Assembly (NCBI GenBank): GCA_002306945.1
Contig: DBTH01000192.1
Location: 1 to 10,125, forward strand
Direction: 5' to 3'
DNA length: 10,125 nt
Origin: Methylacidiphilaceae bacterium UBA1321
GTDB taxonomy: Bacteria > Verrucomicrobiota > Verrucomicrobiia > Methylacidiphilales > UBA1321
Shown here: positions 1-7,050 of the stretch, piece by piece
Layout: each line of letters starts with the position of its first letter
Position numbering within the stretch: position 1 is the stretch's first letter
Made by a program: the position numbers and the translations under genes
The notes under the pieces: generated by a model
The model's database searches: none
What the model saw: only the letters and a program-made list of their open reading frames with translations
What the model was told of the DNA's origin: nothing

Positions 1-369
1 ATTGGCCGTACCATCCGACCGCAAACTGTAGATGGCGCTCATGAGCAGCAGGTAAACCACCGCAATCACCAAGCCGACCACCAGCCCGATGAACGCTGAA
101 ACCGGAGTGGAATAACCCTGGTGCAGGCAATAGACGCCGCCGAAACCCAGACCCAGCAACAATGCCGAAATGGTCTTGAGGGAAAGATAGCTGCCGCTGT
201 CGTGCTCGCCCGGAACATCAGAAGGAGTATCTCCATCGTGGCCCAGAAACAGGCCCAGTCCCGCCTGAAGAACAATCAACACAAGAGCGAACAACCCCGT
301 ACCCCAAAAAATCTGTAACGCGAGCGTTTGCTCCTTCCACCAATCTGTAACGAAGGCAAAAGGAATCAC
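1..369 (-). CDS. NfeD-like/YqiJ-type membrane protein, 5' part (runs off the left edge)
   Basis: An open frame of 123 codons reads leftward from a GTG at 369-367 to the window edge without a stop. An in-frame TAG at 384-382 means GTG is the only reasonable start. A GGA six bases upstream is a weak ribosome site. The product begins with a WW-containing segment (residues 10-11), then a helix at about 18-42 (IFWGTGLFALVLIVLQAGLG), an acidic loop (HDGDTPSDVPGEHD, 44-57), a second hydrophobic stretch at 63-82 and a third at 88-113, followed by LRSDGT. This order of WW, QIFW helix, Asp-rich loop, helical hairpin and GT is familiar from NfeD-related membrane proteins that normally carry a C-terminal OB-fold domain and often sit beside a flotillin gene. 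Both would lie outside the window. The family is recognised by pattern only; the exact role is unknown. Confidence 0.66.
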   Translation of the reverse strand, partial: MIPFAFVTDWWKEQTLALQIFWGTGLFALVLIVLQAGLGLFLGHDGDTPSDVPGEHDSGSYLSLKTISALLLGLGFGGVYCLHQGYSTPVSAFIGLVVGLVIAVVYLLLMSAIYSLRSDGTAN

Positions 370-477
370 AGTGAATCCAGTCTATAACACGAATTCCGCC
401 GCCTGCAAGAGAATCAGAACTTCCATCCCGATTCGATTTTCATTCTGGTGCGCGCGTTCCCTAATGATAATCTTTGC

Positions 478-498
478 CCTTCACCGGGAAGTGAAAGG
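478..498 (+). promoter_or_regulatory. Small hairpin overlapping the likely ribosome site of the lactonase gene
   Basis: CCTTCAC (478-484) can pair with GTGAAAGG (491-498) around a six-base loop, with one bulged base. The 3' arm contains the AAAGG that would serve as Shine-Dalgarno for the ATG at 508. The hairpin could modulate translation, but it is short and may be chance. Confidence 0.25.
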
Positions 499-507
499 CA
501 TTTTATA

Positions 508-1644
508 ATGACCCATCAATCGAAAAAAATCCTGCGCCATTTCTTCGGACTCTCATTCCTTCTTATGACCACATTTTCCAGCACCGCCTCGGACATCCAC
601 TTTTACCTCGGCACCTACACCCACAACACCGGCAGCCGCGGGATTTATCAAGGCACGCTCAATACGGAGACCGGAAAGCTCGGCCCGGTAACGCTCGCCG
701 CAGAGGCTAAAAGCCCGAGTTATCTCGCCCTCTCCCCGGATGAAAAATTTCTCTACGCCGTCAGCGAGGAAGGTGCCGGAGCACTCGATGCCTTCCGCGT
801 TCAAACCGACGGCACTCTGACCTTTCTCAACGAACAACCTTCCGGCGGCGCCGCCCCGTGCTTCGTCTCGGTCGATCCGACAGGGCGAAATGTCCTGCTG
901 GCCAATTACACCGGCGGCAGCGTCGCCAACTTCCGCATCGGCACAGACGGAGCACTAGCCGAACGCACCGCTTTCGTCGAATTCACCGGCAGCGGCCCCA
1001 ATCTGAAGCGGCAGGCAAAACCGCACGCGCATTCGATCTACACCGCTGCGTCGAACCGCGCCGTCCTCGTCGCCGATCTGGGAACCGACCAGCTCCGCGT
1101 TCTGGCCTTTGATCCCGACAAGGGAACCTTGAACCCGCTTGATTCGTCGAACGGCCATGTACCGCCCGGCGAAGGACCGCGCCATGTCGTTCAACACCCC
1201 GATGGCAAACACTTCTACGTCGTCAACGAAATGGGCCTGAGTGTCAGCCTTCTCGAACGCAATCCGGCAGGCGCATTTCAGACCGTGGCAACGTATCCGG
1301 TTCTGGATAGAAAACCCGGGCCGATTGACGGTTACTCCAGTGCGGCTATCAAGTTGCATCCCAATCGCCGCTGGCTTTACGTTTCCGTACGCGGACACGA
1401 TTCGATTTCGTCCTACGAAGTGCAAACCGACGATACCTTGAAATGGCTAGGCAATGTTCCGGCCGGGGTCAAGACACCGCGCGATTTCGCCATCGACCCG
1501 ACTGGGAAGTGGCTTCTTGTCGGCGGTCAGAACGATTCCAAAATCGTCGTGCATCGCATCGACTCCACCAACGGCAAGCTCCTCTCCACGACGGAATCAG
1601 CTCCCGTATCGGCCGCTGTTTGCATTCTATTTACAAACCGTTAA
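508..1644 (+). CDS. Secreted lactonase-family beta-propeller (6-phosphogluconolactonase-like)
   Basis: The product is 378 residues from the ATG at 508, chosen over an in-frame upstream GTG at 448 because it gives a clean signal peptide. That peptide has a basic start (MTHQSKKILRH), a hydrophobic core (FFGLSFLLMTTF) and a likely cut at STA-SD near residue 28. A GAAAGG purine tract about 10 bases upstream could be the ribosome site. The mature part opens with FYLGTYT and repeats blade-like units: SPSYLALSPDEKFLYAVSE, VSVDPTGRNVLLANYTGGSV, KPHAHS, GPRHVVQHPDGKHFYVVNE, AAIKLHPNRRWLYVSVRG and PRDFAIDPTGKWLLVGGQ. This is the Lactonase family (PF10282-type, seven-bladed propeller), whose cytosolic members hydrolyse 6-phosphogluconolactone. 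The signal peptide argues for a periplasmic or extracellular sugar-lactone substrate rather than the pentose phosphate pathway. No partner gene is adjacent on the same strand. Confidence 0.9.
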   Translation: MTHQSKKILRHFFGLSFLLMTTFSSTASDIHFYLGTYTHNTGSRGIYQGTLNTETGKLGPVTLAAEAKSPSYLALSPDEKFLYAVSEEGAGALDAFRVQTDGTLTFLNEQPSGGAAPCFVSVDPTGRNVLLANYTGGSVANFRIGTDGALAERTAFVEFTGSGPNLKRQAKPHAHSIYTAASNRAVLVADLGTDQLRVLAFDPDKGTLNPLDSSNGHVPPGEGPRHVVQHPDGKHFYVVNEMGLSVSLLERNPAGAFQTVATYPVLDRKPGPIDGYSSAAIKLHPNRRWLYVSVRGHDSISSYEVQTDDTLKWLGNVPAGVKTPRDFAIDPTGKWLLVGGQNDSKIVVHRIDSTNGKLLSTTESAPVSAAVCILFTNR

Positions 1645-1906
1645 TACGGTTAATTGTACACGGTCTTAGCAAGGTTAAAAACTCACTTAAATCAGAGCGA
1701 GGGAGATGACCTTGGCTAAATCACGACAGACGTGAGAAAGGTCTCTTCACAACCTTAGACCCTCCAATACATTACAACTGCGAAATGTTTTTACGGGTAA
1801 GTCTATATTTGCATTTTTAGCCTCTTTTTTCTTTGTAAATGTAACGTGTTCGTTATAGTAAAGTCACACTTATTCACTTGTTAATCCATTAAATCGAGTG
1901 TGAACC
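1645..1906. other. AT-rich intergenic interval without a recognisable gene
   Basis: This stretch between the lactonase stop and the next ORF is clearly more AT-rich than both flanks and has no convincing coding frame. It contains a hairpin at 1721-1735 (TCACG-ACAGA-CGTGA) and the pair GGTCT (1740-1744) / AGACC (1757-1761). The hairpin has no T-tract after it, so it is not a typical intrinsic terminator. A TATAGT-like -10 near 1855 has no good -35 at standard spacing. Confidence 0.5.
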
Positions 1907-2101
1907 ATGGAATCTAATGAATATTTAATCCTATTAGGGGCCTGGCTTGGCGTTGGGGTGATTTGTTTGTTTTTCTTCTGGGGAATGTCAATCCTTATGG
2001 GGCGTTTTGGTAAGCGGAATCGTCATCAATGTCCGCCTCCGAAATCGGATCGCCGCCATCATCGCAGCGGCTTGCAGCAGCATCAGTACGCGCAATTCTG
2101 A
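1907..2101 (+). CDS. Small single-span membrane protein, unknown
   Basis: This ORF encodes 64 residues from an ATG at 1907. Residues 5-33 form one strong transmembrane helix (YLILLGAWLGVGVICLFFFW followed by GMSILMG), preceded by an acidic N-terminus and followed by a basic tail (GRFGKRNRH). The helix-plus-basic-tail layout suggests an N-out, C-in membrane peptide. The last 25 residues are rich in His, Arg, Gln and Pro and look like a non-coding frame, while a better-looking frame (2029-2286) overlaps this end. The genuine 3' end may therefore be altered by a frameshift, or the tail may simply be poorly conserved. The ribosome site is weak (GAGTGTGAACC before the ATG). No family is recognised. 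Confidence 0.4.
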   Translation: MESNEYLILLGAWLGVGVICLFFFWGMSILMGRFGKRNRHQCPPPKSDRRHHRSGLQQHQYAQF

Positions 2102-2286
2102 CCGGCCGCACTGGAATTCCAGCACGAAAGCAGGCCACAACGACTGTGGCAGTTACCCTCCTCAATATCGATGGCAAGCCGGTGGTTGTGGAAATCGGAG
2201 CGCCGGAATATGTGCGCGATTTATTCGGAAAAAAACGATACGAATTTCTCGCGGCGCGCACGACGCGACGATTGAACGGTAGGTGA
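2029..2286 (+). CDS. Hypothetical small protein (85 aa), possibly a displaced 3' end of the preceding ORF
   Basis: This frame starts at an ATG at 2029, 18 bases after an in-frame TAA at 2011, so no longer start exists. It overlaps the preceding ORF by 73 bases in another frame. Its second half has credible protein character (TTVAVTLLNIDGKPVVVEIG followed by APEYVRDLFGKKRYEFL), with alternating hydrophobic strands, then a helix, then a basic C-terminus. The first 35 residues are low-complexity Ser/Ala. There is no clear Shine-Dalgarno, so translation would depend on coupling to the upstream ORF. It is convergent with the glycosyltransferase gene, whose stop lies 46 bases further on. No family is recognised. 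It could be a real small gene or the remains of a larger one. Confidence 0.4.
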   Translation: MSASEIGSPPSSQRLAAASVRAILTGRTGIPARKQATTTVAVTLLNIDGKPVVVEIGAPEYVRDLFGKKRYEFLAARTTRRLNGR

Positions 2287-2331
2287 TGGTGCCGGAGTCG
2301 CTGTCGCAAAGCGCGCAGATCGGGCTGACTC

Positions 2332-3288
2332 TTACGACTTGAGCAGGTTCCCGGGAGTCTCTTCGATTCGTCTTTGCTTGAAGAAGGTGCGGATGTCTTC
2401 CTCGCGGCGACCGTCGCAATCCTTGATGCTATGGATGACGGAGAATCCGCGCTCCACCATCGCCTCGGGTGTGTCCGCGAGGCCGCGACTGGTCACGCCG
2501 AACGGTTCGTTGCGGCCGTTAAAATCGAGCGCCCGCCCACCGTGCGCATAAGCGATCACGGTCACGGCAACATCCTCGCCACAGGGAGTCCAGAGCCAGA
2601 GCAGCGGGTGATCGAACGCCTTCTTTTCCAGCAACGTCTTCAGCAACTCACCTCTTATGGCGTAACCGCCTCCCTGGCAGTGACGACCCAGTTCATAGCC
2701 GTTTTCCACAGCCGCGTTGATCCATTGGCGGCGAAGGCGGTCTTCGGGAAAGAGACTGCATTGCAGTCGCGGCCAGGGATAACAGGTGCGACGCCAGACG
2801 GTGAATGGACGGCGGAGTTTTTGGAGCGCGGGAGCCGTAGAGAAATCCTCGGGAAGATTGAGCGGACGGTTCGGCGTTTGGGAATAGGTGCCGAGCAGGG
2901 AGATGTCGGGGCGGGCTTGAAATTGATTCGATATCCGCTCTGAAAACGGATTGATGACGAGGGAATCGGTATCGATCTTGAGCACGAAATCGCACTCGGC
3001 GTTCGTGGCGATCCAATGAAAGGCGGCGCTCATCCCGGCAGCCAATCCGCCGAGCCAACCGTTGCCGCGACCCAGCCGGGGATTGAGTACCGAAACGATC
3101 CGGCAGCCGTCCGGAACCCGGAAGCGGTTCTCGATATGCCGCAACGCCGGAGTGTCGTCCACCAGTACGATGTTCGATACACGCGGTTCGTAATGGAAAA
3201 GGCTGTCGAGGGTGTCGGCCAGCCGGTCGAGTTCCTTCGGATTGGAACCGACCGGGACAACGACTGCAAATTTATGCGGCACGGGCAT
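2332..3288 (-). CDS. GT-A-like glycosyltransferase (family 2-like)
   Basis: The 318-residue product opens with a Rossmann-like beta strand (KFAVVVPVGSNP), then SNIVLVDDTPALR (38-50), the usual nucleotide-sugar-binding start of GT-A enzymes. A DTD at 106-108 inside DFVLKIDTDSLV matches the DxD metal/UDP-sugar site. QGGGYAIRGE (205-214) and CGEDVAV (236-242) resemble the acceptor-side and catalytic acidic (ED) motifs of the family. No membrane segment or signal peptide is evident, so it is probably cytosolic or peripheral. The gene starts 17 bases after the DnaJ-like gene ends on the same strand, so co-transcription is likely. No Shine-Dalgarno is visible before the ATG at 3288. Donor and acceptor cannot be told from sequence. 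Its position next to a lipid kinase and a chaperone does not define a polysaccharide locus. Confidence 0.78.
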   Translation of the reverse strand: MPVPHKFAVVVPVGSNPKELDRLADTLDSLFHYEPRVSNIVLVDDTPALRHIENRFRVPDGCRIVSVLNPRLGRGNGWLGGLAAGMSAAFHWIATNAECDFVLKIDTDSLVINPFSERISNQFQARPDISLLGTYSQTPNRPLNLPEDFSTAPALQKLRRPFTVWRRTCYPWPRLQCSLFPEDRLRRQWINAAVENGYELGRHCQGGGYAIRGELLKTLLEKKAFDHPLLWLWTPCGEDVAVTVIAYAHGGRALDFNGRNEPFGVTSRGLADTPEAMVERGFSVIHSIKDCDGRREEDIRTFFKQRRIEETPGNLLKS

Positions 3289-3304
3289 GTCGATTCAGGA
3301 ACGT

Positions 3305-4306
3305 TCAAGCCCGGGGATTGAATGTCGAACTGCGGGCCAGTTCCTCCCAAAGCTTGCGCTCCTTGTCGCCGATTTGACTGGGCATCTCGATCTGCGCCAC
3401 GGCAAAAAGATCGCCGCGTCCACCTCCGCGAACCGGCATCCCCTGTCCGCGCAGGCGCAGCTTCTGGCCGACCTGCGTTCCGGCGGGAATCTTCAACGCC
3501 ACTTGGCCTTCAAGCGTGGGTATGTTGACGTGACTGCCGAGAGCCGCTTCCCATGGAGCCAGCGGCAATTCGTAGAAAAGATCGCTACCCTGAACCTGGA
3601 ATTCGGGATGGCGCTCGAAACGCACGCGCAGGTAAAGATCGCCGGGTTTGCCGCCACTGACACTGCGTTCGCCCTGACCCGCCATGCGGATTTGTTGTCC
3701 CTCGTGGACGCCGGCAGGAATTTTGACCTGATAGATTTCCTCGCGCGGTTCGCGGCCCGGCCCGGTCGAACGCCGCACGCTGATCTGGCGGGTGGAACCA
3801 CGCAGGGCCTCCTCCAGACTGACGAGAATTTCCGCCTGCAAATCGCGGCCCTGCCGTGGTGCGGCGGAACGGCGCGCGCGGGAGCGGGGAATTTCGTCAC
3901 CAAAGGCACTTGCGCCGCCCATGGAGCCGAACATCGCCTCGAAGAAATCGCTGAAGCCGGTGCCGCCGAATTCGAAACTCTCGTCTCCGTTGCCCGAGCT
4001 CCAGGTATACGTGCGACCGCCGGTGCCGTTGCCTGGGAAACCACGGCCTGCACCACCGGGAAATCCTCCAGCGGACTGTTGCCAATCGGAACCGAGCGTG
4101 TCGTACTTGCGGCGTTTCTCGGGATCGCTGAGCACTTCGTAAGCTTCGTTGATCTCCTTGAATTTGCGTTCGCCCTCGGCCTTGTCCTTGGCCACGTCGG
4201 GATGGTAAATGCGCGCCAGTTTGCGAAACGCCTTGCGGATGTCGTCCGCGGCAGCGTTCTTCTCAACGCCTAAAATCCGGTAATAATCCTTGTACTCGAT
4301 AGCCAT
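3305..4306 (-). CDS. cbpA: CbpA-type DnaJ co-chaperone (J-domain, no zinc finger)
   Basis: The product is 333 residues. A canonical J-domain fills residues 5-70 (DYYRILGVEKNA, HPD at 35-37, FKEINEAYEVLSDPEKRRKYD), the part that stimulates ATP hydrolysis by DnaK. A Gly/Phe-rich linker follows at about 72-135, then two beta-sandwich substrate-binding domains from about 154 to 320 (RDLQAEILVSLEEALRGSTR, IPAGVHEGQQIRMAGQGE, GDLYLRVRFERHPEF, IPAGTQVGQKLRLRGQGMP). There are no CxxCxGxG repeats, and indeed no cysteine at all, which separates it from classical DnaJ and places it with class B proteins such as CbpA. The ATG at 4306 has no clear Shine-Dalgarno. The glycosyltransferase follows 17 bases downstream. 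A large palindrome lies between this gene and the upstream lipid kinase. Confidence 0.93.
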   Translation of the reverse strand: MAIEYKDYYRILGVEKNAAADDIRKAFRKLARIYHPDVAKDKAEGERKFKEINEAYEVLSDPEKRRKYDTLGSDWQQSAGGFPGGAGRGFPGNGTGGRTYTWSSGNGDESFEFGGTGFSDFFEAMFGSMGGASAFGDEIPRSRARRSAAPRQGRDLQAEILVSLEEALRGSTRQISVRRSTGPGREPREEIYQVKIPAGVHEGQQIRMAGQGERSVSGGKPGDLYLRVRFERHPEFQVQGSDLFYELPLAPWEAALGSHVNIPTLEGQVALKIPAGTQVGQKLRLRGQGMPVRGGGRGDLFAVAQIEMPSQIGDKERKLWEELARSSTFNPRA

Positions 4307-4335
4307 AGTTTTTCAGTCGGTAAGAGGCGATTTTA

Positions 4336-4410
4336 GCGGTTAGCTATTAGCGGTTAGCCAGAGAGCGGACATCCCATTCTTCTTCTGGCTAACAGCTAAT
4401 AGCTAAACGC
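4336..4410. repeat. Large imperfect palindrome (27-bp arms, 21-nt loop), MITE/REP-like
   Basis: Arm 4336-4362 is complementary to arm 4384-4410 with only two mismatches (4352/4394 and 4339/4407). The unpaired centre is 4363-4383. The left arm also carries a direct repeat, AGCGGTTAGC at 4335-4344 and 4350-4359, and the right arm is built from GCTAA/AGCTAA units, so the whole element is assembled from one short repeated word. It lies in the gap between the lipid kinase and the DnaJ-like gene, both read leftward. No T-tract follows either arm, so it is not a classical intrinsic terminator, although the transcript hairpin would be strong. A dispersed non-coding palindromic repeat is the best label. 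Confidence 0.75.
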
Positions 4411-4489
4411 CAAGAGCTGATCCATTCATATCATTGCGCGGTTTTGCGCCGGTGCAAGTGGGATTGCGCCAGAACGGGCGGCGCAATTC

Positions 4490-5344
4490 TCACGGGACAA
4501 TCACGCGCAGCTTGCGGCGGGCCACCTTGAACTCGCACGGAAGATGTCCGTGGAGTTCGCCGTCCACTTCGACCGGGACTTTCTCGTCGGATTCGACAAG
4601 CAGGGACCGCGCCTTGAAATATTTGACGTCAGTGAACCGGGTGTGAACGCCAAAGAGGACGCCGCGGAAATAGCGCATCAGGGCGATGTAATTCATCTGC
4701 TGGAAAACGCAAACGTCCAGCAAGCCGTCCTCTATGTCGGCTTCGGTGAAAATCTGGAACGGGCCGCCGTAGAACCGGCCATTGCCGACCAGAACGAAGG
4801 AGCCTTCGACCGAGTGCCCTTCCGTGGTAACGCGCAACTTCGGCGGTTTCCGTGCAACGACCTGCGTCGCCGTCAAAAGATAACTGAGCGGCCCCAGCGC
4901 CTTTTTCGATTCCCACGCCGTCTGCTCGACAATCTGCGCGTCGAGTCCAATGCCGGAGAGTTGCACAAACCGGTGATCGTTGGCGCTGGCCAGATCGATG
5001 GTGCGCACGCGGCCTTCGCGTATGACCTGCCACGCCTTGGTCAGATCGAACGGGATGCCCAGTTCCATAGCGAAGACGTTGACCGTGCCCATGGGCAGGA
5101 GACCGAGCTTGACGGGGGCGGTGTCGATGCCGTTGACGACTTCGTTGATCGTCCCGTCGCCACCAGCAGCAACGATTGTCTCGTAGCCCTGCTCAACGGC
5201 GCGTTCGGCCTGGGCCTCCGCATCGCCCGGCCCCTCGGTCAGCTTGAACACGGCGTCGCGAGCCAGCGTCTGCAATTTGGCAATGGCCTGGCGGGCGCGT
5301 TCGCTGCGCGCAGCGGGATTGAGGATGATGCAGGTTTTGCTCAT
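4490..5344 (-). CDS. YegS/BmrU-type diacylglycerol (lipid) kinase
   Basis: The product is 284 residues from the ATG at 5344. A TTG at 5356 extends the frame by four residues but is a poorer start. Residues 5-10 (CIILNP) form the first strand with the conserved NP. GGDGTINEV (61-69) is the ATP-binding signature of the diacylglycerol kinase catalytic domain, and GLLPMGTVNVFA (81-92) is the matching GxLPxGTxNxFA motif. ADIEDGLLDV (202-211) and VEVDGE are typical of the C-terminal beta-sandwich half. Enzymes of this family phosphorylate diacylglycerol, phosphatidylglycerol or other lipids at the inner face of the membrane, and the substrate varies between members. The gene is divergent from the AsmA-like gene, with about 190 bases between starts. 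Its neighbours do not narrow the substrate. Confidence 0.9.
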   Translation of the reverse strand: MSKTCIILNPAARSERARQAIAKLQTLARDAVFKLTEGPGDAEAQAERAVEQGYETIVAAGGDGTINEVVNGIDTAPVKLGLLPMGTVNVFAMELGIPFDLTKAWQVIREGRVRTIDLASANDHRFVQLSGIGLDAQIVEQTAWESKKALGPLSYLLTATQVVARKPPKLRVTTEGHSVEGSFVLVGNGRFYGGPFQIFTEADIEDGLLDVCVFQQMNYIALMRYFRGVLFGVHTRFTDVKYFKARSLLVESDEKVPVEVDGELHGHLPCEFKVARRKLRVIVP

Positions 5345-5357
5345 GGTCGTGGGCAAA

Positions 5358-5374
5358 GAAACTGTCGGAGTTTC
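5358..5374. promoter_or_regulatory. Short inverted repeat 13 bases upstream of the lipid kinase start
   Basis: GAAACT (5358-5363) and AGTTTC (5369-5374) form a perfect six-base dyad around GTCGG, in the 5' leader of the lipid kinase on the minus strand. It may be a small RNA hairpin or an operator half-site pair. No convincing -35/-10 pair was found for this gene in the 190-base divergent region. Confidence 0.3.
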
Positions 5375-5534
5375 CTATTACAGCGGTAGCAATTGTCAGG
5401 CTGAAGTCAAAACCCAAAGCACACCGGGAGATTTCAACGGCCCGTTCCGAAGCCCGCTCAACAACTTCACCATTTCCTTTTTATTCCGCACGTTACGCTG
5501 GCCATTTTCCGCGACTGCGTTTAAATATGATCTA

Positions 5535-7031
5535 ATGAGAGGTGTGCGCCGTTTTTTCATAATCTTATCGGGAGGGCTTCTGGCAATCGGGCTCCTTCTG
5601 GGCGGCACGTGGTTCGGACTGAACCGTTACATCCTCAGCCCCGGTTTCGCCACCCGCGTCAAGACCGAGGCCCAACGTTACACCGGCGTTCCAGTCAATT
5701 TTAAGGACACCCTCTGGGAACTGGGCCGCGGCATCACCCTCAGCGATTTCGAATTCCACAACGGCGATACGGCCCCGGCGCAGGGTTCGTTCAAAGCGCC
5801 CCAGTTCATCCTCAAGTACGAATGGCAATCCCTGTGGGAGCGCAAATTCGAGATCACCCGCCTGACCATCAAATCCCCCAGCGTCCTCATCGGCCAGGAC
5901 ACCACGGGCAGTTACATCCTCCCCCTCAACTGGCCCGCGCCCGCCACGACCTCCGCCTCGAAACCCGAATCCTCTTCCTCCCCGATCGGCCTCGCCCTGA
6001 AAGCGTTCAACCTCGAACGCGGCACCGTCGAAGTCAAGGATGCCACCGGCGCCACGCGGCTCCTGTGCAGCGGCATCGACACCGAGGGCAAAACCACCGA
6101 TGGCGAAAAACCCGGCCTCAAGGGCGTCCTCTATATTGGCGAAATCTGGCTCATGCAGAAGGTCAAGCTCACCTCCGTGCGTAGCCCGATGGCGCTCGAA
6201 GGCGACACCTTTTCCCTCAGCGCACTCGAAGCCGACGCCTACGGCGGCCACATCACCGGCACCTGGCAGCAAAATTTCTCCGATCCAAAGAAATCGTACG
6301 ACCTCAAGCTCAACCTCTCCGATTGCGACGTCAACGCACTCCTGACCGAACTCGACCAGAAGAACGGACAGATCTCCGGGCGAGTCGACGCCAAGACCTT
6401 CTGGCTCGGCCCGGCCACCGACCCAATGGCCATCTCGGGCAAAGGCACCATCGAATTGCGCAACGGCCAGTTGATCCAGGTCCCGTTCTTCAAGACCCTC
6501 TCGCAATTGCTCGGCGTCCCCGCCCTCAACCAGCCCGACGTCACCGATTGCAAAATCGAATTCACCGTCGCCGACCAACTCATCACCATCTCCTCCCTCC
6601 AATTGAAATCGGCCCTCTTCGAACTCTCCGGCAGTGGCACCATGGGGTTTGACCTGAACCTCAAAATGAACTGCCGCCTCGATCTCAGCCCCGAAATCAC
6701 CCAGCAACTGCCCGGCTCCCTCGACAAGCTCCTGGAAAAACGCGACAACGGCTACCGCTCCATCACCTTCAAACTCACCGGCAACGCCGAAAATCCCAAG
6801 GTCGAACTCGGCGTCAATCTCGCCGACCAGGCCATCGACGCCCTCAAGGGTTTCTTCGGCAAGAAAGACAAAAAGACGGACAAAATCGACGCCTCTAAAC
6901 CGGCCGACACTTCCGTCCCTACCACCGCGCCCGCAACGACCACATCCACACCGGTTCCCGCCGCCGTCGCTCCGGCTGCCGACACCTCGACCAATACCCC
7001 GGTCGCTCCCGCTTCAGCCCCCGCACAATAA
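5535..7031 (+). CDS. AsmA-like envelope protein
   Basis: The product is 498 residues from the ATG at 5535. The frame is open further upstream, but that part overlaps the divergent kinase. Basic residues followed by a hydrophobic helix (FFIILSGGLLAIGLLLGGTW, residues 7-26) give an uncleaved inner-membrane anchor with the bulk in the periplasm. The body is the beta-rich pattern of AsmA/TamB-like proteins: VNFKDTLWELGRGITLSDFEF, FEITRLTIKSPSVLI, ADAYGGHITGTW, GQISGRVDAKTF, then the characteristic GKGTIELRNGQLIQVPFFKT with LSQLLG, and finally SGSGTMGFDLNL. From about residue 440 the tail is Lys-rich, then Ala/Pro/Thr low complexity, probably disordered. AsmA-like proteins influence outer-membrane lipid and protein homeostasis, and some bridge the periplasm for phospholipid transport. 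A TATGAT sits three bases before the ATG, so the transcript may be nearly leaderless. rsmD follows after 19 bases. Confidence 0.8.
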   Translation: MRGVRRFFIILSGGLLAIGLLLGGTWFGLNRYILSPGFATRVKTEAQRYTGVPVNFKDTLWELGRGITLSDFEFHNGDTAPAQGSFKAPQFILKYEWQSLWERKFEITRLTIKSPSVLIGQDTTGSYILPLNWPAPATTSASKPESSSSPIGLALKAFNLERGTVEVKDATGATRLLCSGIDTEGKTTDGEKPGLKGVLYIGEIWLMQKVKLTSVRSPMALEGDTFSLSALEADAYGGHITGTWQQNFSDPKKSYDLKLNLSDCDVNALLTELDQKNGQISGRVDAKTFWLGPATDPMAISGKGTIELRNGQLIQVPFFKTLSQLLGVPALNQPDVTDCKIEFTVADQLITISSLQLKSALFELSGSGTMGFDLNLKMNCRLDLSPEITQQLPGSLDKLLEKRDNGYRSITFKLTGNAENPKVELGVNLADQAIDALKGFFGKKDKKTDKIDASKPADTSVPTTAPATTTSTPVPAAVAPAADTSTNTPVAPASAPAQ

Positions 7032-7050
7032 TCCCCATCCCACTCTCCCT

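Noticed and set aside
448..507. Upstream start for the lactonase gene at 448
   Set aside because: It would bury the signal peptide behind 20 unrelated residues; the ATG at 508 gives a normal signal sequence.
3212..4273. Long plus-strand frame of 353 codons
   Set aside because: It lies opposite the DnaJ-like gene, whose J-domain and C-terminal motifs are unmistakable; the plus-strand product has no recognisable motif.
4336..4410. Palindrome as an intrinsic terminator of the lipid kinase
   Set aside because: There is no T-tract after the hairpin on either strand.
4544..5389. Long plus-strand frame of 281 codons
   Set aside because: It is antisense to the lipid kinase with its GGDGT motif and is an effect of codon bias.
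5244..5534. N-terminal extension of the AsmA-like frame back to 5244
   Set aside because: It overlaps the start of the divergent lipid kinase, and the membrane anchor begins properly at the ATG at 5535.
5565..6707. Long minus-strand frame of 380 codons
   Set aside because: It is antisense to the AsmA-like gene and has the repetitive Gly/Glu/Val composition typical of a mirror frame.
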